Shown here one piece after another: positions 1 to 9,646 of a DNA stretch of 64,000 bases. The stretch lies in assembly GCA_964392365.1 (NCBI GenBank), contig CAYMPH010000008.1, positions 62,001 to 126,000 of the forward strand. The letters are read 5' to 3'. Every line of letters begins with the position of its first letter. The stretch's first letter is position 1. The DNA is from CAYMPH01 sp964392365 (lineage in GTDB: Bacteria > Spirochaetota > UBA4802 > UBA5550). The notes beneath the pieces are model-generated. The model was not told the DNA's origin. It ran no database searches and worked only from the letters and a program-made list of their open reading frames with translations. A program made the translations under genes and the position numbers.

Positions 1-1
1 A

Positions 2-1852
2 AACCAGATAGCATTTGCAGCTCTTGCAGCAAGCCTTGCAGTTATAGCAATTTTTCTTCCGGTTGCATTTATGAAGGGAATTATCGGTAAATATTTCCTA
101 CAGTTCGGAATCACAATATCAGTTGCTGTGGGCCTATCACTTCTTGAAGCCCTTACGCTTACTCCAATGAGATGTTCACAGTTTCTTGATATTTCAGATA
201 AACCCGGCTTTGCAACTAGGATTGTAAACAGTATTTTTAAATCTTTTTCTTCCTCCTATTCAAAAGCTCTGGGTTATGCCCTGAATAACAGGTGGCAGAT
301 TATTATAATATCTCTTGTTTTATTTGCAGGTTCGCTGTTTTTTTTAATTGCGATTCCAAAAGAATTTGTTCCGGCTCAGGATCAGAGCATGTTCGTTCTC
401 AGAATCAAAACTACACCTGGATCATCTTTTGAACGGACAGATTCACTTACAAAAAAAGTTGAGGAATATATTTCAAAAAAACCTGAAGTTCTGAGGTATT
501 ACTCAAGTGTCGGAAGCGTTATGGGAACCTCTGAAACAAACACGGGAATGCTGTTCATTACCATGAAAGAATATAAAAACAGGCCTGTTAATAAAGAAAA
601 GGGAAGACCTCTTAAGCAGTTTGAATTCGCCCAGTCAATCAGAAAAGATCTCAACAGTATTTCAAAAGATTTAAAAGTAATGTATCAGGATCTTTCAACA
701 AGAGGTTTTACAGTATCAAGAGGTTATCCTGTTGAAATAATAATCCGCGGAGAAAAATGGGAAAAACTTACTGAATACACTTCCAAAATTATGGAGGAAA
801 TGCAGAAGAGCGGTACTACAGTTGATGTTGATTCGAACTATACTCTCGGACAGCTTGAAGTGAGAATTTTTCCTGACAGAAAAGCTGCGGAACAGCGCGG
901 TGTGAGCATGCTTAGTATCGGAAATACCATCAGCGCATATATGGGCGGGAAGAAAATTGGAAAATTTACTGATTCAGGCCACAGGTATGATATAAGGGTT
1001 TCACTGAAAGAGGAAGACCGCAGGAAAATTCAAAATATTAAAGAACTTTATGTTAGAAACAACAGGGGCGAACTTGTCAGGATTTCAGATGTTGTAAAAA
1101 TTGAAGAAAAAATGGCGCTTCTTTCCATAACACGTTTAAACAGGGAAAGGGCTATAACAATATTTGCAAATCCGGGTCAGGGTTTAGCACAGCAGGATGC
1201 TATTGATGCAACAATGAAGATAGCTGAAAAAATTCTTCCTAAAGGCTACTATGCTGATTTGACCGGTTCTGCAAAAACTTCAAGTGATTCATTTAAAAGC
1301 CTGATATTTGCTCTTATACTCGGAATTATTGTTTCTTATATGATTCTTGCCAGCCAGTTCAACAGTTATATACATCCATTTACAATTCTGCTGGCTCTGC
1401 CGTTCAGTTTTTCCGGAGCTATATTTGCTCTTGCCATAACAGGAAAGACGATTAACCTTTTCAGTTTTATCGGCATCATTCTTCTTATGGGACTGGTAAA
1501 GAAAAATTCCATACTGCTTGTTGAATTTACTAATCAGCTCCGCGATCAGGGAATGAATGCGAAAGAAGCACTTATGAAAGCATGCCCTATCAGGCTCAGG
1601 CCGATATTAATGACAACACTTGCTACAATTGCAGCAGCAATACCTCCGGCAATTTCAATTGGTCCAGGATCTGAATCAAGGATTCCAATGGCAGTAGCAG
1701 TTCTTGGAGGTATGATTGTATCAACACTTCTTACTTTGCTGGTTGTACCAAGTGCGTATAGTCTGTTTAGCGGAATTGAAAAGAAACAATACAACGAAGA
1801 GTCACATAAAATCCCTAAAGGCGGCGGATCTTCAAGCAAGCAGGCATTTTAA
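2..1852 (+). CDS. RND efflux pump permease, C-terminal part (partial)
   Basis: Inner-membrane proton-driven RND (HAE1/AcrB-type) exporter subunit. The reading frame is open from base 2, so the gene begins before the window; by comparison with AcrB about 430 N-terminal residues are missing, including the TM4 aspartate pair. Visible are TM5-TM6, a long cytoplasmic link, TM7 (WQIIIISLVLF), the second periplasmic porter half, and TM8-TM12. The TM10 segment GLVKKNSILLVEF keeps the lysine that matches the AcrB proton-relay lysine. The C-terminus is a short Gly/Ser tail. It is convergent with hisG, 18 bases away. The substrate cannot be told from this part; the membrane-fusion partner is probably upstream. 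Confidence 0.93.
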   Translation, partial: NQIAFAALAASLAVIAIFLPVAFMKGIIGKYFLQFGITISVAVGLSLLEALTLTPMRCSQFLDISDKPGFATRIVNSIFKSFSSSYSKALGYALNNRWQIIIISLVLFAGSLFFLIAIPKEFVPAQDQSMFVLRIKTTPGSSFERTDSLTKKVEEYISKKPEVLRYYSSVGSVMGTSETNTGMLFITMKEYKNRPVNKEKGRPLKQFEFAQSIRKDLNSISKDLKVMYQDLSTRGFTVSRGYPVEIIIRGEKWEKLTEYTSKIMEEMQKSGTTVDVDSNYTLGQLEVRIFPDRKAAEQRGVSMLSIGNTISAYMGGKKIGKFTDSGHRYDIRVSLKEEDRRKIQNIKELYVRNNRGELVRISDVVKIEEKMALLSITRLNRERAITIFANPGQGLAQQDAIDATMKIAEKILPKGYYADLTGSAKTSSDSFKSLIFALILGIIVSYMILASQFNSYIHPFTILLALPFSFSGAIFALAITGKTINLFSFIGIILLMGLVKKNSILLVEFTNQLRDQGMNAKEALMKACPIRLRPILMTTLATIAAAIPPAISIGPGSESRIPMAVAVLGGMIVSTLLTLLVVPSAYSLFSGIEKKQYNEESHKIPKGGGSSSKQAF

Positions 1853-1870
1853 ATTTTTATCCATATCAAT

Positions 1871-2737
1871 TTAAAGCCTGCAGTTTAAAATTTCTGTTTC
1901 AAGAATAGCAGTTGCTCCGATTTCAGCAAGCTGATCCATTACCCTGACGATCTCATTTTTTTTAACCATCACCTTAACTGCAGCCCAGCCTTTTTCATCG
2001 AGTGAAGAAACAGTAGGGGACTCAAATCCCGGAGCAATGCTTTCAGCTTTCTTCAGTAAATCCGTTTTGATATTGTATTCAAGCATGCTGTACTGGCTTG
2101 CAACAAGGATACCGTCAATGCGCCTTTTTATTTTCGAAATCCGCGGATCATCTTTCAGGGTTTTACTGGAGATAAGCACTGCCTGATACGAGCCTATATC
2201 GCTGAAAATTTTAAGGTTGTTATCCCTGAGGCTGTCGCCTGTCTCAACAAGATCAACGATTGCATCTGCTAAATTCAGCGCGATCATAATTTCAACAGAA
2301 CCGTTCATCTCAACGCATTTCACATTTACGCCGTTTTTATTAAAATATTGTTTTGCTGTTGAAGGAAATGAAGTGGCTACTGTTTTACCTTCAAGAAATG
2401 AAAGATCTTTTTTGTCTATATTATCGCGTACTGCAACACAGAGCCTGCACCTGCCGAAATTCAGTTTAAGAATTTCTTCTACATCTGCACCGCGTTCTAT
2501 TATAAGATCGCTTCCTGTAATTCCGATATCAATCACGCCTGAATCTACAAGAACTGGAATATCGTCTGCTCTGACAAAAATAAAAATTATATCTTCATTT
2601 AGGCATGTTGCATAAAGATTGCGTCCTGTTGTTCTGAAATTATATCCTGACTTTTTTAATAATTCAATAGATGGATCTTTTAGGCGGCCTTTGGTAGGTA
2701 TGGCGAACTTGATTTTATTTTTATCCCACGGATTCAT
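1871..2737 (-). CDS. hisG: ATP phosphoribosyltransferase, long form
   Basis: First enzyme of histidine synthesis, joining ATP and PRPP. The 288-aa product opens with the IPTKGRL substrate loop, followed by GITGSDLI and the PRPP-binding stretch DLVETGDSLRDN. The last ~80 residues (about 210-288) are the ACT-like regulatory domain of the long HisG form, so histidine feedback without HisZ is expected. An in-frame TTG at 2764 would add nine residues, but the ATG at 2737 has a GGAG eight bases upstream and is preferred. The start lies inside the 3' end of hisE (17-base overlap), so the two are translated together. No other his genes are nearby. Confidence 0.95.
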   Translation of the reverse strand: MNPWDKNKIKFAIPTKGRLKDPSIELLKKSGYNFRTTGRNLYATCLNEDIIFIFVRADDIPVLVDSGVIDIGITGSDLIIERGADVEEILKLNFGRCRLCVAVRDNIDKKDLSFLEGKTVATSFPSTAKQYFNKNGVNVKCVEMNGSVEIMIALNLADAIVDLVETGDSLRDNNLKIFSDIGSYQAVLISSKTLKDDPRISKIKRRIDGILVASQYSMLEYNIKTDLLKKAESIAPGFESPTVSSLDEKGWAAVKVMVKKNEIVRVMDQLAEIGATAILETEILNCRL

Positions 2738-3056
2738 CTTTTTTTCTCCGGTTTTTTTCTTCAATTCCGCTTATTCCGTGTCTGCGTGCGAGCTCATCTT
2801 CAATTTCTTCAAGTTTTATATTTTTATATCCTGCAAGAACAAAAGTATGATATAGCAGATCGCAGATTTCATTAATAAGATGTTCTTTATCGTCTTCAAG
2901 ACCGGCTTCGCAGACTTCTCCAGCTTCTTCGAGGATTTTTTCATTAATTATCTCTGTGCCGCTGTTGTATAGTTTTGCAGTATATGATTTTTCAGGAGAT
3001 GAATTCTTTCTGTTCTCAATCGTATCAAATAGTATTCTTATAATATTGTTATTCAT
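2721..3056 (-). CDS. hisE: phosphoribosyl-ATP pyrophosphatase
   Basis: Second step of histidine synthesis, hydrolysing phosphoribosyl-ATP to phosphoribosyl-AMP. The all-alpha MazG-like fold is visible as KILEEAGEVCEA followed by EICDLLYHTFVLAG, carrying the Mg2+-binding Glu/Asp residues. The C-terminal ELARRHGISGIEEK is typical of HisE. The protein has 111 aa with no HisI half. The frame is open up to 3116, but the ATG at 3056 has AGAGGA about six bases upstream, and the longer version would run through the likely promoter. It is the first gene of a two-gene hisE-hisG unit. Confidence 0.92.
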   Translation of the reverse strand: MNNNIIRILFDTIENRKNSSPEKSYTAKLYNSGTEIINEKILEEAGEVCEAGLEDDKEHLINEICDLLYHTFVLAGYKNIKLEEIEDELARRHGISGIEEKNRRKKDESVG

Positions 3057-3088
3057 GGCAGGTCCTCTTTTTTGATATAGAATTATAT

Positions 3089-3116
3089 AAAATATTAGCT
3101 GTTTTATATCTGTCAA
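3089..3116 (-). promoter_or_regulatory. candidate sigma70 promoter for hisE-hisG
   Basis: On the minus strand TTGACA (3116-3111) is followed after 16 bases by TATTTT (3094-3089). Initiation would fall about 25-30 bases before the hisE start. The -35 is perfect and the -10 is 4 of 6. Confidence 0.4.
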
Positions 3117-3247
3117 TTTATATTTTTGTTCTGATTATTCAGAAAAATTTTCATTTACTATCTGATCAGCAAATATAGAATTTGACTGATTATTATAATT
3201 TTTTAGAAGTTATTATCTAAAATAAAAAATTTGGAAAAAAGTAACTT

Positions 3248-5125
3248 ATGAAATTTTCACCTAAACCAACAATTGCATTCAAACTTACTTTGATGTTCAC
3301 TCTATTCGGAATGATAATAGGGTATTTCTCATTTATAATGTCTAATATGGGCTCAACAAGAAATCTTATGAATTTAACCACATCAATTTTGCATAAGCAG
3401 TTTCATGAATCTCTTGCATCTGATGAGCCTGATTCACTGATAAAGCTTCTTGGTAAAAATGACAATTCAATTCTCAAAATTATGAATATGATAAAAAATG
3501 ATCCTATGCATCCTGTTACAGGTATTTCTTTTTATATTTATGATAATTTGCAAAATGAATGGTTTCTGCATAGAATAAACGAAGATGGAAAATTTTATAA
3601 AGCTGAATTCGACGGGGATAAAAAAAACCTTAGCAGGGCATTGAACAGAAAATTTCTTGTTTCGGATACCAAGCCTTTTTTCGGGCAGACCGATAAAATG
3701 TATCTATATGTAAATGTTACCAGAAATATAGATAAGAATAAATATCTTGTTTGCGTTGAGTTTAACAGGAAGGGACTTACTTCATCAATAGTTCAGAATG
3801 CAGAACAGTTTATTTTTTTCGAGATTGCTCTTCTTTTCATTTCAATTCTGCTTGGAAAGTTTTTTGCAAGAAGAATAGTAAAACCAATCAGAAGAATAGC
3901 TGAAGAATCAGCAAGCATTGCATCAGGGAATTTTTCCTACAGGTTCAATATTAAAAGAAAAGATGAGATCGGCGTGCTTGCGGATTCTCTGAATAAAATG
4001 GCAGCTCAGATTGAAAACACTATCAATGAAATAGACAACCGTATCAGAACAATGGAGACGATGAACAGGATTGACAAGGCTGTTCTATCTTCAATTTCAA
4101 GAAATGATCTGCTGGACAGGGTTGTCGGGATTGTTGCAACGCAGTTTAACAAATCATCAATTGCTATTGCTTTAAGAAATGAAGAAAAAAAAGGTTTTGA
4201 TATATTAAGTGTTTTTGAAGAGGGGAATAAAGCCCTGCTTTCTGAACGTCCGTTTGTGCCTGATTCAGATATTGATCCTGAGCTATTATCGCGAACTGCT
4301 TCAATTTATCAGTTCACAGGTAAGGATATGGAGAATTCTCTTGCAAGCCTGATACAGGAATTTGTAAATTATAAACCGGGTGCAATACTTCATGTTCCTA
4401 TTTATATAAAAGAAAAATACCTCGGATCTTTATTTTTAGTTAAAATAGATGAAGAAGCCTACAACTCAAGAGATGTTGAGTCAGTTTCAATGCTTGCAGA
4501 TCAGGTTGGTGTTGCGCTTCAGAGTGTGAAGGCATTTGAAGAAAAGGAAAGCCTGTTTATCGGCATTCTTATGGCTTTAACAAATGCTGTTGATGCTAAA
4601 TCGAAATGGACCGCAGGTCACAGCGAAAGGGTTGCAAAATATTCTGAGCAGATCGGGTTAAGCCTGAAATTAAGTGAATCCGAGCTCAGGGATTTATCTC
4701 TTTCGGCAATTCTGCATGATATAGGAAAAATCGGTGTGCCTGAGCATATTCTGGATAAACCGGCAAAGCTTTCAGAATCTGAATATGAAATTATCAAACA
4801 CCATCCTCCTGAAGGAGCAAAAATTATAGGGGTAATTCCATCTCACGAATCTATTTTATCCGGAATACTTTATCACCACGAACGCTGGGACGGCAGCGGA
4901 TACCCGTCAGGGCTGTATCAGAAAGAGATTCCCCTGCAGAGCAGAATCATTACTGTTGCAGATGTATATGATGCAATTACTGCTGAAAGGCCATACAGGA
5001 AAGGCATGGAGAAAGAGAAAGCTCTTGAATTTATGATAGAAAACAGCGGAAAGCTTTTTGATCCTGAGCTTGTTGAGATATTTCTGAAAATTCTTTTTGA
5101 AGAAAAGGATGATAATAAGCAGTGA
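3248..5125 (+). CDS. membrane HAMP-GAF-HD-GYP cyclic-di-GMP phosphodiesterase
   Basis: A predicted 625-aa sensor enzyme. It has TM helices at about 12-30 and 187-204 flanking an extracytoplasmic sensor domain of ~155 residues. A HAMP linker (205-257) and a GAF domain (about 280-430) follow, then an HD-GYP domain (435-620). The HD pair lies in HDIGKIGVPEH near 490 and HHERWDGSGYP near 543-553, so the metal and GYP residues for c-di-GMP hydrolysis are intact. A weak GGAAAAAAG precedes the ATG. The stop overlaps the GTG start of znuA by four bases, so it heads the zinc-uptake operon. Function is inferred from family; the sensed signal is unknown. Confidence 0.92.
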   Translation: MKFSPKPTIAFKLTLMFTLFGMIIGYFSFIMSNMGSTRNLMNLTTSILHKQFHESLASDEPDSLIKLLGKNDNSILKIMNMIKNDPMHPVTGISFYIYDNLQNEWFLHRINEDGKFYKAEFDGDKKNLSRALNRKFLVSDTKPFFGQTDKMYLYVNVTRNIDKNKYLVCVEFNRKGLTSSIVQNAEQFIFFEIALLFISILLGKFFARRIVKPIRRIAEESASIASGNFSYRFNIKRKDEIGVLADSLNKMAAQIENTINEIDNRIRTMETMNRIDKAVLSSISRNDLLDRVVGIVATQFNKSSIAIALRNEEKKGFDILSVFEEGNKALLSERPFVPDSDIDPELLSRTASIYQFTGKDMENSLASLIQEFVNYKPGAILHVPIYIKEKYLGSLFLVKIDEEAYNSRDVESVSMLADQVGVALQSVKAFEEKESLFIGILMALTNAVDAKSKWTAGHSERVAKYSEQIGLSLKLSESELRDLSLSAILHDIGKIGVPEHILDKPAKLSESEYEIIKHHPPEGAKIIGVIPSHESILSGILYHHERWDGSGYPSGLYQKEIPLQSRIITVADVYDAITAERPYRKGMEKEKALEFMIENSGKLFDPELVEIFLKILFEEKDDNKQ

Positions 5126-6051
5126 AAAATTTTATATTTATAATCCTCGTATTAATTATAAATTCATGCTCTGGAAAAGATTCAGTCAAGTCAGATAAGA
5201 TTAAAATTGCTGTATCGGTTTTCCCAATCAGCGATATTGTTAAAAATATTGCAGGAGATAAGGCTGATGTTTTTTTTGTAGTACCTGCAGGAGCCAATCC
5301 TCATACCTTTGAACCTTCTCCTTCGGATGTGAAAAAAATTTCATCTGCAGAATATTTTATCGGAGTGGATGAACATTTTGACGGCTGGATGGAAAAGTTT
5401 TTATCAGGGAAATCATCAAAATACTATTTAATCAAAGAAGAAGCTTTTAACAAATACTCATTCAATAAAAATATTCTAAACAGAGATGATCATCATGCTG
5501 ATAAAAATAAAGAAAAACATGATGATGAGAATGGAATAAATCCTCATATATGGCTTACTTTCAGAGGAGGAAAAATTATAGCGGAATCTGCTTTTAATTT
5601 TTTATCCCGAAAAGATAAATCTAATGCTGAATATTATAAAAAGAACTTTAAGGATTATACTGATAAGCTGGATGCGGCAGATAAAATTGCATCTGAAAAA
5701 TTTAAAAAGCTGCAGTTTAAAAAAATTATGCAATGGCATCCGTCCTGGAATTACTTTGCTGAGGATTTCAGCCTGGAAATTACAGGTGTTATTGAACCCG
5801 GGCATGGAACTGAAGCATCAGTGAAAAAAATGAAAGATCTTTCGTCCGGCGCTAAAAAAAATAATGTTAAAATAATAATTATTGATCTTGATCTTAAAAG
5901 CCGTGCAGCTGAAACTCTTGTTTCAGAAATCGGAGGCAGGCTTGTGAAGCTGGATTCAATGGGTTCTCCATTAAAATCCGGAAGGTCAAATTTTATTGAT
6001 CTTATGCTTTATAATACAGAAATATTATATTCTGAGTTGAATAAAAAATGA
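5122..6051 (+). CDS. znuA: zinc ABC transporter substrate-binding lipoprotein
   Basis: Cluster A-I metal-binding protein of 309 aa feeding the ZnuBC transporter. A short hydrophobic N-terminus ends in a lipobox at Cys16 (IINSC), so it is probably lipid-anchored. Histidines expected to bind Zn2+ are in ANPHTFEPSP, NPHIWL and QWHPSW. A charged His-rich loop (DDHHADKNKEKHDDE, about 123-137) is the hallmark of ZnuA rather than manganese-binding relatives. The start is GTG, overlapping the upstream stop as GTGA. It overlaps znuC by four bases. Zn2+ is the best call; Mn2+ is the alternative. Confidence 0.9.
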   Translation: MKNFIFIILVLIINSCSGKDSVKSDKIKIAVSVFPISDIVKNIAGDKADVFFVVPAGANPHTFEPSPSDVKKISSAEYFIGVDEHFDGWMEKFLSGKSSKYYLIKEEAFNKYSFNKNILNRDDHHADKNKEKHDDENGINPHIWLTFRGGKIIAESAFNFLSRKDKSNAEYYKKNFKDYTDKLDAADKIASEKFKKLQFKKIMQWHPSWNYFAEDFSLEITGVIEPGHGTEASVKKMKDLSSGAKKNNVKIIIIDLDLKSRAAETLVSEIGGRLVKLDSMGSPLKSGRSNFIDLMLYNTEILYSELNKK

Positions 6052-6833
6052 ATATTTTGGATACAGATATTGCAGTAAAGGTCAGCGGTGTAAATGTAAT
6101 TTACGGCGATCTGACGATTATTGAAGATATAAATCTTAGTGTTAAAAAAAATGAGATACTTTCAATTGTGGGACCGAACGGCAGCGGCAAAACAACTCTG
6201 CTTAAAACAATTCTAGGCTCTGTAAAACCTGATTCAGGGAAAGTTGAAATTTTCGGCAGAACGCCTGACCAGGTAAGAGGGCAGGGTGTGATCGGATATC
6301 TCCCTCAGGAGTCAGGCAGATTTTTGAATTTTCCTGCTTCAGTTTTTGATATTGCTGCAATGGGGCGCTATTCAATAAAAAAATTACTGGAAAAATTATC
6401 TGCAGAAGAAAAAGAAACAATTGATAAATCTCTTGATCTGGTTGAAATGCTGGATAAAAAAAATGACCGCTTCGCGCACCTTTCCGGAGGGCAGAAGCAG
6501 CGTGTTATAATTGCGCGCGCTCTTTCTGTTAAGCCGAAAATCCTTCTTCTTGATGAGCCGTCAACAGGACTTGACGCAATTGCCCATGATAATTTTTATA
6601 TTATGCTGAAAAAAATAAGAGATACTGAAGGAATAACAGTAATTATGGTTTCACACGATATAGGATCTGTTTCTTCAGTTGTTGATAACATAGCCTGCAT
6701 AAAAAAGAAACTTCACTATCACGGAACTCCTCATGACTGTACTAATAAACATCTTGAGGAAATTTTCGGAAGTCATATTCATTTTATAAGTCACGGAACA
6801 GAATGCGCTGACTGCGGAGAAAAAAATGGCTGA
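6048..6833 (+). CDS. znuC: zinc ABC transporter ATP-binding protein
   Basis: A 261-aa cytoplasmic ATPase with Walker A GPNGSGKTTLL, signature LSGGQKQR, Walker B ILLLDEPSTGLD and an H-loop in MVSHD. It starts with an ATGA overlap on znuA and overlaps znuB by eight bases, so the three subunits are translationally coupled. The last ~40 residues are rich in His and Cys (HYHGTPHDC, then GSHIHF, SHGTECADCGEKNG), which could bind metal and report cytoplasmic zinc; that role is inference. Confidence 0.92.
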   Translation: MNILDTDIAVKVSGVNVIYGDLTIIEDINLSVKKNEILSIVGPNGSGKTTLLKTILGSVKPDSGKVEIFGRTPDQVRGQGVIGYLPQESGRFLNFPASVFDIAAMGRYSIKKLLEKLSAEEKETIDKSLDLVEMLDKKNDRFAHLSGGQKQRVIIARALSVKPKILLLDEPSTGLDAIAHDNFYIMLKKIRDTEGITVIMVSHDIGSVSSVVDNIACIKKKLHYHGTPHDCTNKHLEEIFGSHIHFISHGTECADCGEKNG

Positions 6834-7644
6834 GCTGCTGGGGTTGAATTTTTTCAGGAACGCCCTGATAATGAGCGCTGTGCTTGCTGTTCTATTCGGA
6901 TTGCTTTCCTTTTTTACAGTTATGAGAAAGATGTCTTTCATGGGAGCCGGAATCTCACATACTGCATTCGGCGGAGTGGCACTCGGCATTGTACTGGGGC
7001 TTGATCCTTTTCCTGTATCCCTTGTATTCTGCGCGGTTTCCGCACTTATAATCGGAAAGCTTGTCCGGCATGGTAATATTTCTTATGATGCAGGAATTGG
7101 AATATTTTTTTCATTCGCCATGGCGCTTGGAGCAATTTTAATTTCGCTGAAAAAAAACTACACCTTTGATCTGCAGGGTTATCTTTTCGGGAACATTTTA
7201 GGAGTAACGAATACAGATAATATTATTGCTTTTTCAGTTCTTCTGCTTTTTATGGTATTCGTTTTTTTATTTCTTCACAGAATTTTATTCATGACTTTTG
7301 ATGAGGAAGCAGCCTGGGCAGCTGGCGTGAATGTGGAATTTCTCGATTCAATGCTGCTTGTTTTCCTTGCAGCAATAATTGTTATCAGCATGAAGATTGT
7401 TGGGATTGTTCTAGTGTCTGCACTTACTGTCCTGCCTGCAAGTTTCGGTCTTCTTATTTCAAACGATTACAGGCGAGTTTTATTAGCCGGAGTTTTGTAT
7501 TCAGCATTTATAATGGGCGGCGGACTATTTCTGTCGTACTATCTTGATACTCCGGCTGGAGCTACAATGGTAACAGCAGGGACTATAATATATTTCATTG
7601 CAGTAGCAGGTAAAAAATTATTTTCCGGAAAAGTAAATGCCTGA
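6826..7644 (+). CDS. znuB: zinc ABC transporter permease
   Basis: A 272-aa ABC-3 family integral membrane protein with about eight predicted helices, forming the channel for ZnuA-delivered zinc. Family features include the N-terminal FMGAGISHTAFGGVALG segment and the late KIVGIVLVSALTVLPA segment that contacts the ATPase. The start overlaps znuC by eight bases and the stop overlaps uvrB by eight bases. Confidence 0.92.
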   Translation: MAELLGLNFFRNALIMSAVLAVLFGLLSFFTVMRKMSFMGAGISHTAFGGVALGIVLGLDPFPVSLVFCAVSALIIGKLVRHGNISYDAGIGIFFSFAMALGAILISLKKNYTFDLQGYLFGNILGVTNTDNIIAFSVLLLFMVFVFLFLHRILFMTFDEEAAWAAGVNVEFLDSMLLVFLAAIIVISMKIVGIVLVSALTVLPASFGLLISNDYRRVLLAGVLYSAFIMGGGLFLSYYLDTPAGATMVTAGTIIYFIAVAGKKLFSGKVNA

Positions 7645-9646
7645 TTTTAAAGTTATATCGGAATATAAAGTATCTGACGATCAGAAACGCGCTGTGGACG
7701 AACTGTATGGCAGCCTGAAAGATGGAAATAAATTCCAGACTCTTCTCGGCGTAACCGGTTCCGGAAAAACCTTTACCATGGCAAAGGTTATAGAAAAAAT
7801 TCAGAAGCCTACGCTGGTTTTAACTCACAATAAAACTCTTGCTGCACAGCTGTTCCGTGAATTCAAGGGATTTTTCCCTGAAAACTCGGTGGAATATTTC
7901 GTATCATATTATGATTATTATCAGCCTGAAGCATATGTTGCATCTTCAGATCTTTACATTGAAAAAGATTCATCTATCAATGATGAAATAGAAAGACTTC
8001 GCCTCAAGGCTGCATCTTCAATTATGCAGAGAAAGGATGTTGTAGTTGTAGCTTCAGTTTCCTGCATATACGGTCTCGGCTCACCGGAGGAATTTGACAG
8101 CCACCATCTGCTGATAAAGGTTGGCGATGAAATAAGCAGGGACGATCTATTGCGTAAGCTCGTTGCTATATTTTATGAAAGAAACGACATCGAGTTCAGC
8201 CGCGGAATGTTCCGCGTTAGAGGCGATGTGCTTGAGGTGTACCCGGCTTATCTGTATCAGGAAGCTTTCAGGATTGAGTTTCTTGGTGATGAGATTGAAT
8301 CCATAACAAAGATTAACCCTGTAAGTTCGCGTTCAACCGGCAAGGCTAACGAATGCATTATATATCCGGCTAAACTTTTTGTTTCTTCTATGGATGATAT
8401 TAAAGATACAGTCCGCCTTGTTGAAGAAGAGCTGAATTTGAGGCTTGAAGAATTAAAGAAAAACAACAAGCTTGTTGAAGCTCAGAGACTTGAAAGCAGA
8501 ACAAAGTATGATATGGAAATGCTTACAGAAATGGGCTACTGCAACGGCATTGAAAATTATTCGCGTATCATATCCCGGAGAAAAGCCGGATCGCGCCCTT
8601 CCTGTCTTCTCGATTATTTTAAAGATGACTATCTGATGCTCGTTGATGAGTCGCACGTTTCGTTGCCACAAGTCAGGGGAATGTTCGAGGGCGACCGTTC
8701 AAGAAAACAGAATCTGGTTGATTACGGATTTCGCCTTCCGTCTGCACTTGACAACAGGCCTCTTTATTTTGATGAATTTGAAAAGATAATCAAGCAGGCA
8801 ATATTTGTATCAGCAACTCCAGGGGATTATGAGCTGAATAACAGCGTGAAGATTGTGGAGCAGGTGGTGCGTCCCACAGGCCTTCTTGATCCGGTAATTG
8901 AAGTGCGTTCTGCAAAGAATCAGGTGGATGATCTTATTGGTGAAGTGAATAAAAGAACTGAATTAAATGAAAGAACTCTTGTAACAGTTTTAACAAAAAA
9001 AATGGCAGAGGATCTTGCAAAATATTTTGAGGAATCAGGAATCAAGGCAAGGTATCTCCATTCGGAAATTGAAACCATAGAGCGTGTTGAAATTATCAGG
9101 GATCTGCGCAAGGGTGAATTTGATTGTCTTATTGGAATAAATTTACTCAGGGAAGGCCTTGATCTGCCGGAAGTTTCCCTTGTTGCAATTCTGGATGCAG
9201 ATAAGGAAGGTTTTCTGAGATCGAACCGTTCCCTGATTCAGACTGCAGGCCGCGCTGCAAGGAATTTAAACGGAAGAGTAATAATGTATGCGGACAAAAT
9301 TACAAATTCGATGAAGTTTGCAATCGACGAAACTGATCGCAGGCGTAAAATTCAGCATGAATATAATATCAAACATAACATTAAGCCTGAATCTATCCGC
9401 AAAGAAATATTTGATATAATTGAGCGTGAATATGAAAACGAGAATAAAATTATATCTCTTGTTGCTGAATATACTAAAGAGTACAGATCATCAAGCGTAA
9501 ACGAGCTTAAAGAGCTTGTAATAAGGCTGAAACAGGATATGACAGCAGCAGCGGAAGAACTGGATTTTGAAAAAGCAGCTGCTCTTCGCGATCAGATGAT
9601 AGGAACAGAAAAGAAAATTTCATTGATGAGCAAGGCAGGGAAATGA
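7637..9646 (+). CDS. uvrB: excinuclease ABC subunit B
   Basis: Damage-recognition helicase-like subunit of nucleotide excision repair, 669 aa, full length. Walker A is GVTGSGKTFT. The beta-hairpin region contains YYDYYQPEAYV, and the DEAD-like box is VDESH. The helicase motif VI region has QTAGRAARN. The C-terminal UVR domain (about 630-660) has the typical EELDFEKAAALRD and would bind UvrC. It starts inside the end of znuB and overlaps nadC by four bases, an unusual place for uvrB. No uvrA or uvrC is in the window. Confidence 0.97.
   Translation: MPDFKVISEYKVSDDQKRAVDELYGSLKDGNKFQTLLGVTGSGKTFTMAKVIEKIQKPTLVLTHNKTLAAQLFREFKGFFPENSVEYFVSYYDYYQPEAYVASSDLYIEKDSSINDEIERLRLKAASSIMQRKDVVVVASVSCIYGLGSPEEFDSHHLLIKVGDEISRDDLLRKLVAIFYERNDIEFSRGMFRVRGDVLEVYPAYLYQEAFRIEFLGDEIESITKINPVSSRSTGKANECIIYPAKLFVSSMDDIKDTVRLVEEELNLRLEELKKNNKLVEAQRLESRTKYDMEMLTEMGYCNGIENYSRIISRRKAGSRPSCLLDYFKDDYLMLVDESHVSLPQVRGMFEGDRSRKQNLVDYGFRLPSALDNRPLYFDEFEKIIKQAIFVSATPGDYELNNSVKIVEQVVRPTGLLDPVIEVRSAKNQVDDLIGEVNKRTELNERTLVTVLTKKMAEDLAKYFEESGIKARYLHSEIETIERVEIIRDLRKGEFDCLIGINLLREGLDLPEVSLVAILDADKEGFLRSNRSLIQTAGRAARNLNGRVIMYADKITNSMKFAIDETDRRRKIQHEYNIKHNIKPESIRKEIFDIIEREYENENKIISLVAEYTKEYRSSSVNELKELVIRLKQDMTAAAEELDFEKAAALRDQMIGTEKKISLMSKAGK

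Noticed and set aside
2738..2764. Longer hisG start at TTG 2764
   Set aside because: The ATG at 2737 has a better-placed GGAG, and the added residues are low-complexity Lys-rich.
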